DNA of 21,654 bases from JBEINZ01 sp040377825 (GTDB lineage: Bacteria; Pseudomonadota; Alphaproteobacteria; Rhizobiales; Ancalomicrobiaceae), in the NCBI GenBank assembly GCA_040377825.1, contig JBEINZ010000021.1:1-21654 (forward strand), given 5' to 3'. Below the pieces are notes generated by a model. That model was not told where the DNA came from. It saw nothing but the letters and a program-made list of their open reading frames with translations, and searched no databases. Below, in pieces: positions 7,584 to 14,959 of this stretch (its first letter is position 1; the number at the start of each line of letters is the position of its first letter). The translations under genes and the position numbers were made by a program.

Positions 7584-9100
7584 TGAAGACTCTTCCCACC
7601 ACGACAGACATCCTGATCATTGGCTCCGGCATGGGTGGAGCGTCCTTCGCGGCCGGCCTCGCTGGCTCCGGAGCGCGCGTTACGATTCTAGAGCGCGGGG
7701 AACAACTGCCCGACACGCCGCAGGCGCGCGACACCCGCGCGATCTTCATGGACGGTTATTACCGTCCGAAGGAAGCTTGGTTCGACCATACGGGAGACGC
7801 ATTCAACCCGGGCAACTATTACAATGTTGGCGGGAACTCGAAATTCTACGGCGCGGTGCTGATCCGCTATCGCGAGCGCGATTTCGAGGCTTTGGAACAT
7901 GCCGACGGCGTGTCGCCTGCTTGGCCGTTTGCATATTCCGAGCTGGAGCCCTGGTACGCGGCAGCCGAGCAGCTTTACCGAGTGCATGGCCAAGCTGGCG
8001 AGGACCCGACCGAACCACCGCGCTCCACGCCGTTTCCCTACGCCCCGGTTCCGGACGAACCACCGATTGCTAAAGCCCGCGCACGAATGGCGGCGACGGG
8101 CCTCAAGCCGTTCGCGCTGCCGCTCGCGGTCGACATCGACACGTGGCTGAAGCGCGCAAAGACGCCTTGGGATGCCTATCCGGATACGCGCAGCGGCAAG
8201 TGGGACGCCGAGACCGGCGGTCTGGCCAAAGCGCTTTCCGACCCCGCGATTGAACTGTTCACCGGGACAAAGGTGCTGCGCCTCCTAACGAGCGCGGACG
8301 GCCGGCGCATCGAGGGCGTGGAGGTCGAGCGCGGCGGCGAGTGGACGACGATCAAGGCGGGTATCGTTGTGCTGGCGGCAGGCGCGGTAAAGTCTGCGGC
8401 GCTTTTGCTCGCTTCCGCCTCGAGCATGAACCCTTCCGGCATCGCCAATCGTTCCGACGCGGTCGGACGATATTTCATGAATCACAATTCATCCGCGATG
8501 CTCGCGGTCGACCCTCGGCTGCGTAATCCGTCGATCTATCAGAAGACCATCGGCATCAACGACTTCTATTTTACCGACGGCAATGGTGGCCCGCCTCTCG
8601 GGAATGTTCAATTGCTCGGCAAGATCACTGCGCCGATCCTAAAGGCCAATATGCGGTCCATGCCCATGCCGGCGCTGCGGCTGCTCGCGGCCTGGAGCTT
8701 CGACTGGTACCTGATGAGCGAGGATCTGCCGGATCCGGAAAGTCGCATTCGTCTCGACGGCGACCGGATCGTGCTGACATGGCGTCGCACCAATATGACG
8801 GCCCATCTCCGATTGATCGTGACGATGCGCGAGCGCCTTCGCGCGGCCGGGTTCCCCATCGTGCTCGACCGACCATTCGATCGGCGGACGCCATCTCACC
8901 AATGCGGCACGGTTCGCATCGGCGCCGACCCGGCCACGTCGCCGCTCGACCCGATGTGCCGCGCGCACGACCATCCGAACCTTTTCGTCGTCGACGCCAG
9001 CACCTTACCGACCTCCGCGGCTGTCAACCCTGCCTTGTCAGTTGCCGCGCTCGCCTTGCGTTCCGCCGATCATCTCGTGAAGTCAGGGTTTGCGACATGA
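7583..9100 (+). CDS. GMC family FAD-dependent oxidoreductase (gluconate/fructose dehydrogenase-like branch)
   Basis: 505-residue flavoenzyme. The N-terminal FAD-binding motif is GSGMGG at residues 14-19, ending with ILERG (Glu37 to bind ribose). The C-terminal catalytic pair is His439 (SHQCGTVRIG) and Asn482 (SAAVNPALS), as in GMC oxidoreductases that take hydride from an alcohol carbon. No signal peptide is visible, so it is probably cytoplasmic. The short N-terminal insertions and the ending NLFVVDASTLPTSAAVNPALSVAALALR fit the bacterial sugar/polyol dehydrogenase branch. The segment at about residues 192-210 (KTPWDAYPDTRSGKWDAET) lies where related enzymes, as I recall, have a cysteine-rich CDTCDGFPC-like motif; here it has no cysteines. 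Coupled to the ATPase (TAATG) and to the SDR gene (ATGA). Substrate unknown; a sugar or polyol hydroxyl is the best guess. Confidence 0.88.
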   Translation: MKTLPTTTDILIIGSGMGGASFAAGLAGSGARVTILERGEQLPDTPQARDTRAIFMDGYYRPKEAWFDHTGDAFNPGNYYNVGGNSKFYGAVLIRYRERDFEALEHADGVSPAWPFAYSELEPWYAAAEQLYRVHGQAGEDPTEPPRSTPFPYAPVPDEPPIAKARARMAATGLKPFALPLAVDIDTWLKRAKTPWDAYPDTRSGKWDAETGGLAKALSDPAIELFTGTKVLRLLTSADGRRIEGVEVERGGEWTTIKAGIVVLAAGAVKSAALLLASASSMNPSGIANRSDAVGRYFMNHNSSAMLAVDPRLRNPSIYQKTIGINDFYFTDGNGGPPLGNVQLLGKITAPILKANMRSMPMPALRLLAAWSFDWYLMSEDLPDPESRIRLDGDRIVLTWRRTNMTAHLRLIVTMRERLRAAGFPIVLDRPFDRRTPSHQCGTVRIGADPATSPLDPMCRAHDHPNLFVVDASTLPTSAAVNPALSVAALALRSADHLVKSGFAT

Positions 9101-9867
9101 CGGGCAAGCCAGTCGCGATCGTCACTGGCGGACGTCGCGGCATTGGTCTCTCTTCAGCGGTGCGCATGGCGGAAGCGGGCTTCGACATTCTGATTGTCGA
9201 TCTAATCGAGGATGAGGCTACTACAATAGCCCGTGACCGGATCGAGGCGACTGGGGCCGCAGTCTCCTTCGTGGTGGCGGACATCGCCGATACGGGCAAC
9301 CATGGCGCTGTCGTTGACGCCGCCATCGCGGCCTTCGGGCGGATCGATTGCTTGGTCAACAATGCTGGCCGGGGTTCGGTCGCGCGCGGGGATCTCCTCG
9401 ATCTTACCCAGGAGAACTTCGATCGCGTCCTCGCCGTGAACTTGCGCGGCACGATGTTCCTGACCCAAGCGGTCGTGCGCCGCATGGTGGCGGAGGGCGA
9501 CCACAGCCATGCTCGCACCATCATCAACATAACATCCGTCAGCGCGGACCATGCCTCGCCAGAACGGATCGACTACTGCATTTCCAAGGCAGGATTAGCC
9601 ATGTGGAGTCGTGGTCTTGCTTTGCGCCTAGCATCCGAGCGCATCGCGGTTTTCGACGTCCGTCCAGGCATCATCCGTACCGATATGACGGCCGGCGTCG
9701 CCGAGACCTATGAGACTCGCATCGCTCAAGGCCTCGTCCCGGCGCGCCGCTGGGGCGAGGCGGACGATGTCGGTCGGGCCGTGGCCGCGCTTGCAAGCGG
9801 CGCGTTCGCGTTTTCAACGGGCATGGTCGTCAATGTCGACGACGGCCTCGGGCTGCCACGACTCTAA
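9097..9867 (+). CDS. SDR family oxidoreductase (FabG-like 3-oxoacyl reductase/sugar dehydrogenase)
   Basis: 256-residue classical short-chain dehydrogenase. Cofactor motif TGGRRGIG at residues 9-16, NNAG near 86-89, and the catalytic triad Ser147, Tyr160, Lys164 (TSVSA, then YCISK) with correct spacing. Asp39 at the end of strand 2 (LIVDL) suggests NAD rather than NADP. The start at 9097 overlaps the GMC stop by 4 bp (ATGA); the frame is open further left but only as a shadow of the GMC gene. The end FSTGMVVNVDDGLGLPRL is typical. It probably oxidises or reduces a hydroxyl/keto group of an intermediate in the pathway. Annotated family members are often called 3-ketoacyl-ACP reductases, but the setting points to carbohydrate catabolism. 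Confidence 0.92.
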   Translation: MTGKPVAIVTGGRRGIGLSSAVRMAEAGFDILIVDLIEDEATTIARDRIEATGAAVSFVVADIADTGNHGAVVDAAIAAFGRIDCLVNNAGRGSVARGDLLDLTQENFDRVLAVNLRGTMFLTQAVVRRMVAEGDHSHARTIINITSVSADHASPERIDYCISKAGLAMWSRGLALRLASERIAVFDVRPGIIRTDMTAGVAETYETRIAQGLVPARRWGEADDVGRAVAALASGAFAFSTGMVVNVDDGLGLPRL

Positions 9868-9882
9868 CGACAGGAAAGCACG

Positions 9883-10908
9883 ATGACGATTGCGGCGGGC
9901 TTGATCGGTTACGGAACGGGCGGGCGGTTTTTTCACGCGCCGTTCCTGGCCGCGGCCGGATTCGGCTTAAGAGCGATCGCCACGAGTCGCCACAACGAAG
10001 TGATAACCGATTACCCTAACGTCGACGTGATCGCGGACCCCGCCGAACTCCTCGCGCGACCAGATATCCGGCTCGTCTCGATTTCAACACCGACCGATAC
10101 CCATGCAGGTCTTGCGCGCGCCGCGCTTGAGGCCGGCAAGGATGTCGTCGTCGACAAACCGTTTACCGCGACTCCGGAGGAAGCCGACGAGCTGATCGCC
10201 CTCGCCGCTCGGCAGGGACGACTCTTGAGCGTTCTGCAGAATCGACGGTGGGATGCCGATTTTCTGACCCTCAAGTCCCTCGTCGACAGCGGTCGGCTCG
10301 GCCAGCTGCGCTATCTGCAAATGCGCTTCGATCGTTTCCGTCCGCGCCCGAAGCCCGGTTGGCGAAGCGAGATACGGCCGGGCTCGGGCATCCTGTGGGA
10401 CCTCGGAGCGCATCTTGTCGACCAAGCCCTCCAGCTTGTTGGGATGCCCGATTGGGTTTTCGCCGATCGCTCCGCTCAAGGCGAGGGTGCAGAGGCCGAT
10501 GACGGCTTCACGATCATCATGGCCAAGGGCAATACAAGAATTGTACTCGGCACGTCGCCCTTCGCGCTCGAACCCCAACCGCGCATGGTTGTCCACGGAA
10601 CGGAGGGCACTTTTGTTAAGTCCGGGCTAGACATCCAAGAGGAACAGTCCCGTTCCGGCATCAAGCCGCTCGATGTTGGCTTTGGAGTTGAATCGTCGTC
10701 GCACCATGGCCGGCTAACCTCCGCGGATGGCTCGGAGACGATCGCGAGCTTTACAGGGCGATACCTCGACTACTGGCTAAAACTGTACGCCGCGCTCGAA
10801 TCCGGCGGACCGCCGCCGGTCGATCCTCGCGATTCCGCCAACGGTTTACGCATTCTGACGGCGGCGGCCGAAAGCGCTCGGACCGGTCGCCGGATCGACT
10901 TCGCCTGA
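9883..10908 (+). CDS. Gfo/Idh/MocA family oxidoreductase (YdgJ/IolX-like)
   Basis: 341-residue NAD(P)-dependent dehydrogenase. The N-terminal Rossmann motif is GYGTGGRFFHAPF (residues 9-21), typical of the YdgJ/IolX-like subgroup. The catalytic lysine motif is DKPF with Lys92, and the C-terminal domain has GILWDLGAHLVDQAL, where the Asp and His are the conserved active-site pair. Members of this subgroup act on scyllo-inositol, other cyclitols or sugars. The ribosome site AGGAAA (9872-9877) lies in a 15-bp gap after the SDR gene. This is the second family member in the window after the fragment at 1-483, so the pathway probably has two separate pyridine-nucleotide-dependent oxidations or an oxidation/reduction pair. 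Substrate unknown. Confidence 0.92.
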   Translation: MTIAAGLIGYGTGGRFFHAPFLAAAGFGLRAIATSRHNEVITDYPNVDVIADPAELLARPDIRLVSISTPTDTHAGLARAALEAGKDVVVDKPFTATPEEADELIALAARQGRLLSVLQNRRWDADFLTLKSLVDSGRLGQLRYLQMRFDRFRPRPKPGWRSEIRPGSGILWDLGAHLVDQALQLVGMPDWVFADRSAQGEGAEADDGFTIIMAKGNTRIVLGTSPFALEPQPRMVVHGTEGTFVKSGLDIQEEQSRSGIKPLDVGFGVESSSHHGRLTSADGSETIASFTGRYLDYWLKLYAALESGGPPPVDPRDSANGLRILTAAAESARTGRRIDFA

Positions 10909-10949
10909 ACAATGAATAGACATTTACAACACCGTTCGAGGGTGAAGTC

Positions 10950-12614
10950 ATGACTTACGATTACGTCATTGCCGGAGCCGGACCTGCTGGCTGCGCACTG
11001 GCAGCGCGGCTATCCGAAGACCCGTCCGTGACGGTTCTCCTGCTTGAAGCGGGCGGTCGCGATCGCCATCCGTTCTATCATATGCCGGCCGGTTTTGCCC
11101 GGATGACCAAGGGCATTGGCAGCTGGGGCTGGTCGACAGTGCCCCAACGGCATTTGAACGGCCGCGTTCTCTGGTACACGCAGGCCAAGGTGATCGGCGG
11201 TGGCTCGACGATCAATGCGCAGGTCTATACGCGCGGCAATGCGCTCGACTACGACGCTTGGGAGACCGAGGAGAATTGTAAAGGCTGGAACTATCGCGAA
11301 GTACTGCCCTACTTCCGGCGGGCCGAGGACAATCAACGCTTCGCTGACGCCTATCACGGCTCGGGCGGCCCGGTGGGCGTCTCCGTGCCGATCAATCCGC
11401 TGCCGATCGGCGAGGCGTTTCTGCGCGCGGGGCAAGAGTTCGGGCTCCCCTTCAATCCAGACTTCAACGGCGCGAGCCAATTCGGCGTCGGCCATTACCA
11501 AGTGACCTTGCGCGACGCGCGCCGCTCTTCCGCTGCGTCGGGCTATTTGAAGCCGATCGCCGGCAAGCGGCCAAACCTGACGATCCGCACCGGGGCGATG
11601 GCGACCAATTTGATTGTCGAGCACGGCCGCGCCGTCGGAGTAGAATTTACAACCCGCGAGGGGCGCGCGACCGCGCGGGCCAATCGCGAGGTCATCGTCT
11701 CCTCCGGCGCCATCGGCTCACCACGCTTGCTGCTCTTGTCGGGAATCGGACCGGCCGATCATCTGAGATCGGTTGGCGTGCCCGTGGTCCATGACCTGCC
11801 CGGTGTCGGATCGAATCTTCAGGACCATCTTGATGTCTATGCCATCGCCGAGTGCAGCGGCGATTTTACCTACGACAGCTACGCGAAGCCGCACCTGACT
11901 TTATGGGCTGGACTGCAATACATCCTGTTCAAAAAGGGACCGGTCGCCTCGACCTTGTTCGAGAGCGGCGGCTTTGCCTATGCCGACGACACCGCGCGTT
12001 CGCCTGACATCCAGTTTCACCTCGGCCTAGGTTCCGGCATCGAGGCGGGCGTGGCGAAGCTGAAGAATGCCGGCGTCACCTTGAATTCGGCGTTTCTCAG
12101 ACCGCGCTCGCGCGGCACGGTCCGGCTCGCATCAGCCGATCCGGCCGCCATGCCGCTGATCGACCCGAACTATTGGGCCGATAGCTACGATCGCGACATG
12201 TCGCTGCGCGGCCTGAAGATGGCCCGCGAGATTTTCCGTCAGTCAGCCTTCGCACCATTTATCGAGGCCGAGCGCATGCCCGGGCCGGGGGCGGTGACCG
12301 ACGAAGATCTAGCGGCTTATGTCTTCCGCACCTGCAAGACGGACCACCATCCGGTTGGAACCTGCAAGATGGGGACCGACCCGATGTCGGTCGTCGGGCT
12401 CGATCTGAAGCTTCACGGGATTGAGGGGCTGCGCGTTTGCGACTCCTCGATCATGCCGCGCCTGATTTCCTCCAACACCAACGCACCGACCTTGATGATC
12501 GGCGAAAAGGGCGCAGATCTCATTCGCGGACGCACCTTGCCGCCCGCGGTCTTGCCGAGCAATTCCCCGGGCTCAAGCGGGGCGATGAATACCAACCAGA
12601 AGGCAAGCGCATGA
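10950..12614 (+). CDS. GMC family oxidoreductase (choline/alcohol dehydrogenase-like)
   Basis: 554-residue flavoprotein of the BetA/AlkJ/polyethylene glycol dehydrogenase branch, clearly different from the GMC protein at 7583. FAD motif GAGPAG at residues 9-14 and Glu33 in LLLEAGG. Both GMC signatures are present: KVIGGGSTINAQVYTRG, and GAIGSPRLLLLSGIG. The catalytic pair is His467 (HHPVGTCKMG) and Asn509 (SSNTNAPTLMIGEK). The C-terminal tail after about residue 528 (Pro/Ser-rich) is low in structure. No signal peptide. Ribosome site GAGGGTGA (10938-10945) lies 4 nt before the ATG, after a 41-bp gap with no other visible feature. It likely oxidises a primary or secondary alcohol in the pathway and passes electrons to a quinone or other acceptor; the symbol betA is not justified because choline is not implied by context. 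Confidence 0.92.
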   Translation: MTYDYVIAGAGPAGCALAARLSEDPSVTVLLLEAGGRDRHPFYHMPAGFARMTKGIGSWGWSTVPQRHLNGRVLWYTQAKVIGGGSTINAQVYTRGNALDYDAWETEENCKGWNYREVLPYFRRAEDNQRFADAYHGSGGPVGVSVPINPLPIGEAFLRAGQEFGLPFNPDFNGASQFGVGHYQVTLRDARRSSAASGYLKPIAGKRPNLTIRTGAMATNLIVEHGRAVGVEFTTREGRATARANREVIVSSGAIGSPRLLLLSGIGPADHLRSVGVPVVHDLPGVGSNLQDHLDVYAIAECSGDFTYDSYAKPHLTLWAGLQYILFKKGPVASTLFESGGFAYADDTARSPDIQFHLGLGSGIEAGVAKLKNAGVTLNSAFLRPRSRGTVRLASADPAAMPLIDPNYWADSYDRDMSLRGLKMAREIFRQSAFAPFIEAERMPGPGAVTDEDLAAYVFRTCKTDHHPVGTCKMGTDPMSVVGLDLKLHGIEGLRVCDSSIMPRLISSNTNAPTLMIGEKGADLIRGRTLPPAVLPSNSPGSSGAMNTNQKASA

Positions 12615-12919
12615 TTCGCCACATTGTTTTGATCCGCGTCCGTGCCGGCGTGACGGATGCCGCGATGCAGGCGATCTTCGACGATCTGGGCAAGATCCGC
12701 GGTGTTGTTCCAGGCACTGGGGAAATCGTCGCCGGCCGCTCCAAGAGCCCGGAACGGATCGAGCGGGGGTACATGCACGGCTTTACCGTGGATTTCGCCG
12801 ATTGGGACGCCCTGGCGGCCTATCAAACGCATCCCGACCACAAGTCGATCGGTGCCCGATTGGTGGCGGCGGCCGAAGGCGGCATCGACGGAATTCTCGT
12901 GTTCGACGTCGAAGCCTGA
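12611..12919 (+). CDS. Dabb (stress-response A/B barrel) domain protein
   Basis: 102-residue protein beginning MIRHIVLIRVRAGVTDAAMQ, the characteristic first strand of the Dabb family (HxVLxxxK/R), and containing GFTVDFADWDALAAYQTHPDH, the second conserved segment. Such proteins form dimeric ferredoxin-like barrels; some are small metabolic enzymes or cyclases and others have no known activity. It starts in the stop of the GMC gene (ATGA) and is the last gene of the + strand catabolic cluster, only 9 bp before the convergent cobC stop. The frame is open further left (from 12437) but that is the GMC gene in another frame. Function in this pathway unknown. Confidence 0.85.
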   Translation: MIRHIVLIRVRAGVTDAAMQAIFDDLGKIRGVVPGTGEIVAGRSKSPERIERGYMHGFTVDFADWDALAAYQTHPDHKSIGARLVAAAEGGIDGILVFDVEA

Positions 12920-12928
12920 AGGTCGGTC

Positions 12929-13957
12929 CTATTGGAAAACTCTAGCAAGGCGCGCCCAAGCCTCTTCGCTCGCCGGAAGTCCTAGACGCAACCATGTTGG
13001 CCGATCTGGGAACGGCCGGAGCAAAATGCCCGCGCGGCCGAACCGCTCGAACCAATCGTCAGATCGCGGATGGTCGTAGAGGCGAAAAAGCGAGGTGCCG
13101 CCTAGCGCGGCAAAGCCTGCCGCCGTCATGAGCCCATCAAGCCGAATGGCGTCCGCTTCTAGGCGGCGGATCGCGAGATCGAGCCATGCACGATCGGCGA
13201 GAGCGCGAATGCCAATCTCGACAGCTGGGCCGGACACCGCCCAAGGCCCAAGCGCCGCCCTGATCCGATCAGTGATTGGCGGTCTCGCAAGCGCGAAGCC
13301 GAGACGAAGGCCGGCTAGGCCATAGGTTTTGCCGAACGAGCGCAGCACGAGCGTGCCTTCTGGCAGATCGCCAACAACGCTCGCACCGAGGCGCAGCACA
13401 TCGATGAACGCCTCGTCGACGATCAGCGCCCCGCCGCGCGTCGCTAGCCGCGCCGCCGCCCTGCGAATCCCGTCAGGCGGGACAAAACGGCCGTCCGGAT
13501 TGTTTGGATTAACGAGTACGACGACATCCGAGCCGTCGAGGCCTGGATCATCAAACCCTTCGAAGGTTGCGACCTCGGCCCCTGCCGCGCGCCACACCGT
13601 CGCATGTTCCTGATATGTGAACCCAACGATGCCGACATGCCGCGCCTTGAGGATTTGCGGGATCAGCTGGATCAGCGCCTGTGTGCCCGGCGCCGCCGCC
13701 ACAAAGCCCGGATCGGGGCATCCGTAGGCGGAGGCCGCGCAGGTTTCCAGTCGCGCAATCTCTACCGACTCGGGCAACCGGGTCCAGCGCTCCAACGGAA
13801 TATCGCCGATCGGATAAGGGTGCGGATTGATGCCCGTCGAAAGGTCGATCCACGGCTCGGGCGCGCCTGGGAAATGATGGCGCGCGACGGCAAGGCTGCC
13901 GCCGTGATACACCGCCTCGCCGCTTTCGCGATGCTCCCTGGAAGAACCGCCGTCCAT
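12929..13957 (-). CDS. cobC: Threonine-phosphate decarboxylase-like PLP enzyme, CobC
   Basis: 342-residue class I/II aminotransferase-fold protein. It has YHGGSLAVARHHFP and WIDLSTGINPHPYP near the N-terminus, the typical CobC/CobD opening, the substrate-binding NPNNPDGR (residues 150-157), DEAF (181-184) and the PLP-binding Lys210 in RSFGKTYGLAG. It makes the (R)-1-amino-2-propanol phosphate arm of cobalamin from threonine phosphate and works with CobD, encoded next to it. I chose ATG at 13957, preceded by GGAG and AAGG on this strand; a GTG at 13999 would add 14 residues. That ATG shares its CATG with the opposite cobD start. The 3' end lies 9 bp from the Dabb stop, with no terminator visible. 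Confidence 0.92.
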   Translation of the reverse strand: MDGGSSREHRESGEAVYHGGSLAVARHHFPGAPEPWIDLSTGINPHPYPIGDIPLERWTRLPESVEIARLETCAASAYGCPDPGFVAAAPGTQALIQLIPQILKARHVGIVGFTYQEHATVWRAAGAEVATFEGFDDPGLDGSDVVVLVNPNNPDGRFVPPDGIRRAAARLATRGGALIVDEAFIDVLRLGASVVGDLPEGTLVLRSFGKTYGLAGLRLGFALARPPITDRIRAALGPWAVSGPAVEIGIRALADRAWLDLAIRRLEADAIRLDGLMTAAGFAALGGTSLFRLYDHPRSDDWFERFGRAGILLRPFPDRPTWLRLGLPASEEAWARLARVFQ

Positions 13958-14959
13958 GACCTTCGCCGACTCCTGGATCTTGTCCTGGCCTGCCGCCACC
14001 CTCGCCTTGACCGCGCTCGCATTGGCGATCGAAGCAGCGGTTGGCTATCCCGACCGTCTCTATCGCCATATAGGGCATCCCGTCACCTGGATCGGACGAT
14101 TCATCGACCGGCTCGATCACGCCTTCAATCGCGAGGAACACGATACGTGGCGCCGCCGCGTCTTCGGCGTCTTCGCGCTGGTTGCGCTCCTGCTTGTTAC
14201 GGGCGCGAACGGCTGGGCGCTTCAGCATCTCTTAGGCGGCGGCCTGCTCGGATTCCTGATCTTCGCCGTCCTCGCCGCAACCCTGCCCGCGCAACGCAGT
14301 CTCAATGACCACGTGGTCGCGGTCGCCGACGGGCTCGACCGTGGACTCGACGAGGGCCGCCGCGCCGTGTCGATGATCGTCGGGCGCAATCCCGAACACC
14401 TTGACGAAGCTGGCGTCGCCCGCGCGGCCATCGAAAGCCTAGCGGAAAACTATTCGGATGGCGTCGTCGCCCCCAGCTTCTGGATGGCGGTCGGCGGCCT
14501 GCCGGGTGCCCTCCTCTACAAGGCCGCGAATACAGCCGACAGCATGCTCGGCCACCGCACCCCCGGCACGAGGCCTTTGGCTGGGCCTCCGCCCGTTTCG
14601 ACGATCTGATCAATCTCCCCGCTTCGCGGCTTGCCGCACTAACGCTGGTAATGGGGGCGACCGTGACACCGGGCGCCTCGCCCAAAGCCGCAATCCGGGC
14701 CGTTGTCCGCGACGCACGGCATCATCGCTCGCCCAATGCCGGCTGGCCCGAAGCCGCGATGGCCGGGGCGCTTGGGTTGAAACTCGCCGGGGCCCGCGTC
14801 TACGGCGAAACGCTGGTCGACGATGCCTTCATGGGCGACGGCCGGCGCGACGCGACTTCGGCGGACATCCGACGCGCCCTTATCGTCTACCGACGGGCCT
14901 GCCTGATCCAATGGCTTGTCATCGCCGGTCTCGCCGGCTTCTTCATCGCGCAAGCCTGA
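13956..14959 (+). pseudogene. cobD: CobD/CbiB adenosylcobinamide-phosphate synthase, with apparent frameshift
   Basis: Membrane enzyme that joins the aminopropanol (phosphate) arm to adenosylcobyric acid. The first frame (13956-14609) begins MTFADSWILSWPAA and includes the family landmarks HPVTWIGRFID, ESLAENYSDGVVAPSFW and YKAANTADSMLGHRTP. After Pro203 the protein turns nonsensical (GTRPLAGPPPVSTI, stop). From 14564, in the -1 frame, the expected continuation appears (RHEAFGWASARFDDLINLP, then GATVTPGASPKAA) and runs to the stop at 14957-14959. One missing C in the CCCCC run at 14560-14564 explains this: with six, the reading would be H-R-T-P-R-H-E. Restored length is about 334 residues, normal for the family. 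It could be a sequencing or assembly error, a real mutation, or less likely a programmed -1 shift. The end overlaps the cobQ stop by 17 bp (convergent). Confidence 0.88.

Noticed and set aside
8779..9096. N-terminal extension of the SDR frame to 8779
   Set aside because: The added part is Arg/Pro-rich shadow of the GMC gene; the ATG at 9097 gives a standard SDR N-terminus and couples to the GMC stop.
12437..12610. Longer start for the Dabb protein
   Set aside because: The extension is out-of-frame reading of the GMC C-terminus; the Dabb fold starts at MIRHIVLIRV (12611).
12905..12960. Bidirectional terminator between the Dabb gene and cobC
   Set aside because: Only 9 bp separate the stops and I find no stem with a T run; transcripts may run into each other.
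13604..14308. 234-residue + strand frame across cobC and cobD
   Set aside because: Arg-rich shadow; both cobC and cobD have recognisable family motifs in other frames.
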